Assembly (NCBI RefSeq): GCF_021397715.1 | Contig: NZ_CP090207.1 | Location: forward strand, 248,001-312,000 | Direction of reading: 5' to 3' | Length of the DNA: 64,000 nt | Origin: Pantoea agglomerans | GTDB taxonomy: Bacteria > Pseudomonadota > Gammaproteobacteria > Enterobacterales > Enterobacteriaceae | Part shown: positions 63,258-64,000 of the stretch, one piece after another | Layout of the letters: every line of letters starts with the position of its first letter | Position numbering within the stretch: the first letter of the stretch is position 1 | Translations under genes and position numbers: made by a program | The notes under the pieces: model-generated | Seen by the model: only the letters and a program-made list of their open reading frames with translations | Databases searched by the model: none | Told to the model about the DNA's origin: nothing

Positions 63258-64000
63258 ATGTCTGAGACACACTCTGCTGCAATCCCGGTATTTGATGGTC
63301 ATAACGACGTGTTAAGCCGCTTATGGCAGCACCATCAGGCGGACCCGATCGGCGCCTTTTTTCAGGGAACCGCCAGCGGCCAGCTCGATTTTCCGCGTAT
63401 CCGCCGCGGAAAAATGGCGGGCGGCATCTTTGCCGTCTGGGTGCCTTCCCATCCGGTTGTTGCAAGAAGTGAGCCAGATGCGATTCATTTTCCTCAGGAA
63501 ATGATCCAGGCTGCCCGTGACGCCACCTTTTCGATGCTGGCCTTACTGTTACGCATTGAAGCCGCGTCTGGCGGTCAGGTGAAAATCTGCCGGTCGGCCG
63601 CCGAAATTCGTCACTGCATGGCGCACAACGTGCTGGCGGTGGTGATGCACATTGAAGGCGCGGAAGCGCTGGACACCCAGGGAGAGCTGCTGGATATCCT
63701 CTACGCCAGCGGTCTGCGCTCGCTGGGGCCGCTGTGGAGCCGGAACAATCAGTTCGGCTATGGCGTTCCGTTCCGCTTTCCCTCTTCACCGGACCTTGGT
63801 GACGGTCTGACGGCCGCCGGTGAACAGCTGGTGCGTGACTGCAATCGCCGCCGCATCCTGGTCGATCTGTCGCACATGGATGAGAAAGGCTTCTGGCAGG
63901 CCGCCGCCCTCAGCGATGCGCCGCTGGTGGCCAGCCACTCCAACGCCCATGCGCTCAGCGCACAGTCGCGTAACCTCACCGATCGTCAGCTGGCAGCGAT
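63258..64000 (+). CDS. M19 membrane-dipeptidase family protein, 5' part (truncated by window end)
   Basis: The frame is open from the ATG at 63258 to the end of the window (247 codons); an ATG at 63252 is also possible. Zinc-binding features of renal-type dipeptidases are present: FDGHNDVL (about 12-19), the bridging glutamate in MHIEGAEAL (about 132) and histidines in DLSHMDEKGFW (about 204) and ASHSNAHAL (about 225). Family members cleave dipeptides, often with a C-terminal D-residue such as L-Ala-D-Glu or L-Ala-D-Ala type substrates. No signal peptide is seen, so it should act in the cytoplasm on imported peptides. Intact enzymes have about 330-400 residues, so roughly 80-150 are missing here. 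Confidence 0.9.
   Translation, partial: MSETHSAAIPVFDGHNDVLSRLWQHHQADPIGAFFQGTASGQLDFPRIRRGKMAGGIFAVWVPSHPVVARSEPDAIHFPQEMIQAARDATFSMLALLLRIEAASGGQVKICRSAAEIRHCMAHNVLAVVMHIEGAEALDTQGELLDILYASGLRSLGPLWSRNNQFGYGVPFRFPSSPDLGDGLTAAGEQLVRDCNRRRILVDLSHMDEKGFWQAAALSDAPLVASHSNAHALSAQSRNLTDRQLAA

Overview
The window is chromosomal DNA of a gamma-proteobacterium of the order Enterobacterales, most likely Pantoea or a close relative in the Erwiniaceae. The evidence is a Pantoea-like 16S rRNA gene, E. coli-type housekeeping blocks with high protein similarity (argH, oxyR-sthA-fabR-yijD-trmA-btuB-murI, rrn, hdfR-maoP-comM, ilvLGMEDA-ilvY-ilvC), and Pantoea-style departures from E. coli synteny. The genus call is from memory of family sequences; no database was searched.

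Layout. 1-4400: the 3' part of argH, then a small accessory island. It holds four short double-glycine-leader peptides that look like class II microcin precursors, two on the + strand and two on the - strand. Between the pairs lie broken duplicate pieces of the arginine operon: an inverted argB-argG junction and a degraded direct copy of the argH 3' end. 4450-13000: a peroxiredoxin-glutaredoxin hybrid divergent from oxyR, then sthA, fabR, yijD, trmA, a cobalamin riboswitch with btuB, and murI. 13050-18860: one complete ribosomal RNA operon (16S, tRNA-Glu, 23S, 5S, tRNA-Asp, tRNA-Trp). Its left flank is that of E. coli rrnB and its right flank that of E. coli rrnC. 18900-31260: hdfR, maoP, comM and the branched-chain amino acid cluster with its attenuator.

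31300-44150: two related palindromic repeats, then yhjE, yhjD and a yhjC-like LysR regulator, a set of small-molecule and redox genes (SDR, PhzF-like, GST, MocR-type regulator, LysE exporter), phosphoketolase and malate:quinone oxidoreductase. 44700-46100: a small membrane protein, mntP with a probable MntR operator, and a tiny gene for an AzuC-like protein with its own promoter and CRP-like site.

46280-64000: a long catabolic island. It contains dgcN and dgcA (D-glutamate or L-Ala-D-Glu handling), a four-gene Gsi/Dpp-type peptide ABC importer, a DmpA/S58 aminopeptidase, an M55 D-aminopeptidase, a fumarylacetoacetate-hydrolase-family protein, a tightly overlapping six-gene operon (second peptide ABC importer plus an S12 D-aminopeptidase-like hydrolase), and a divergent, truncated M19 dipeptidase. 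Taken together these suggest uptake and breakdown of D-amino-acid-containing peptides such as peptidoglycan fragments.

The two most interesting parts are the microcin-like island inside a scrambled arg locus and the D-peptide uptake and hydrolysis island.
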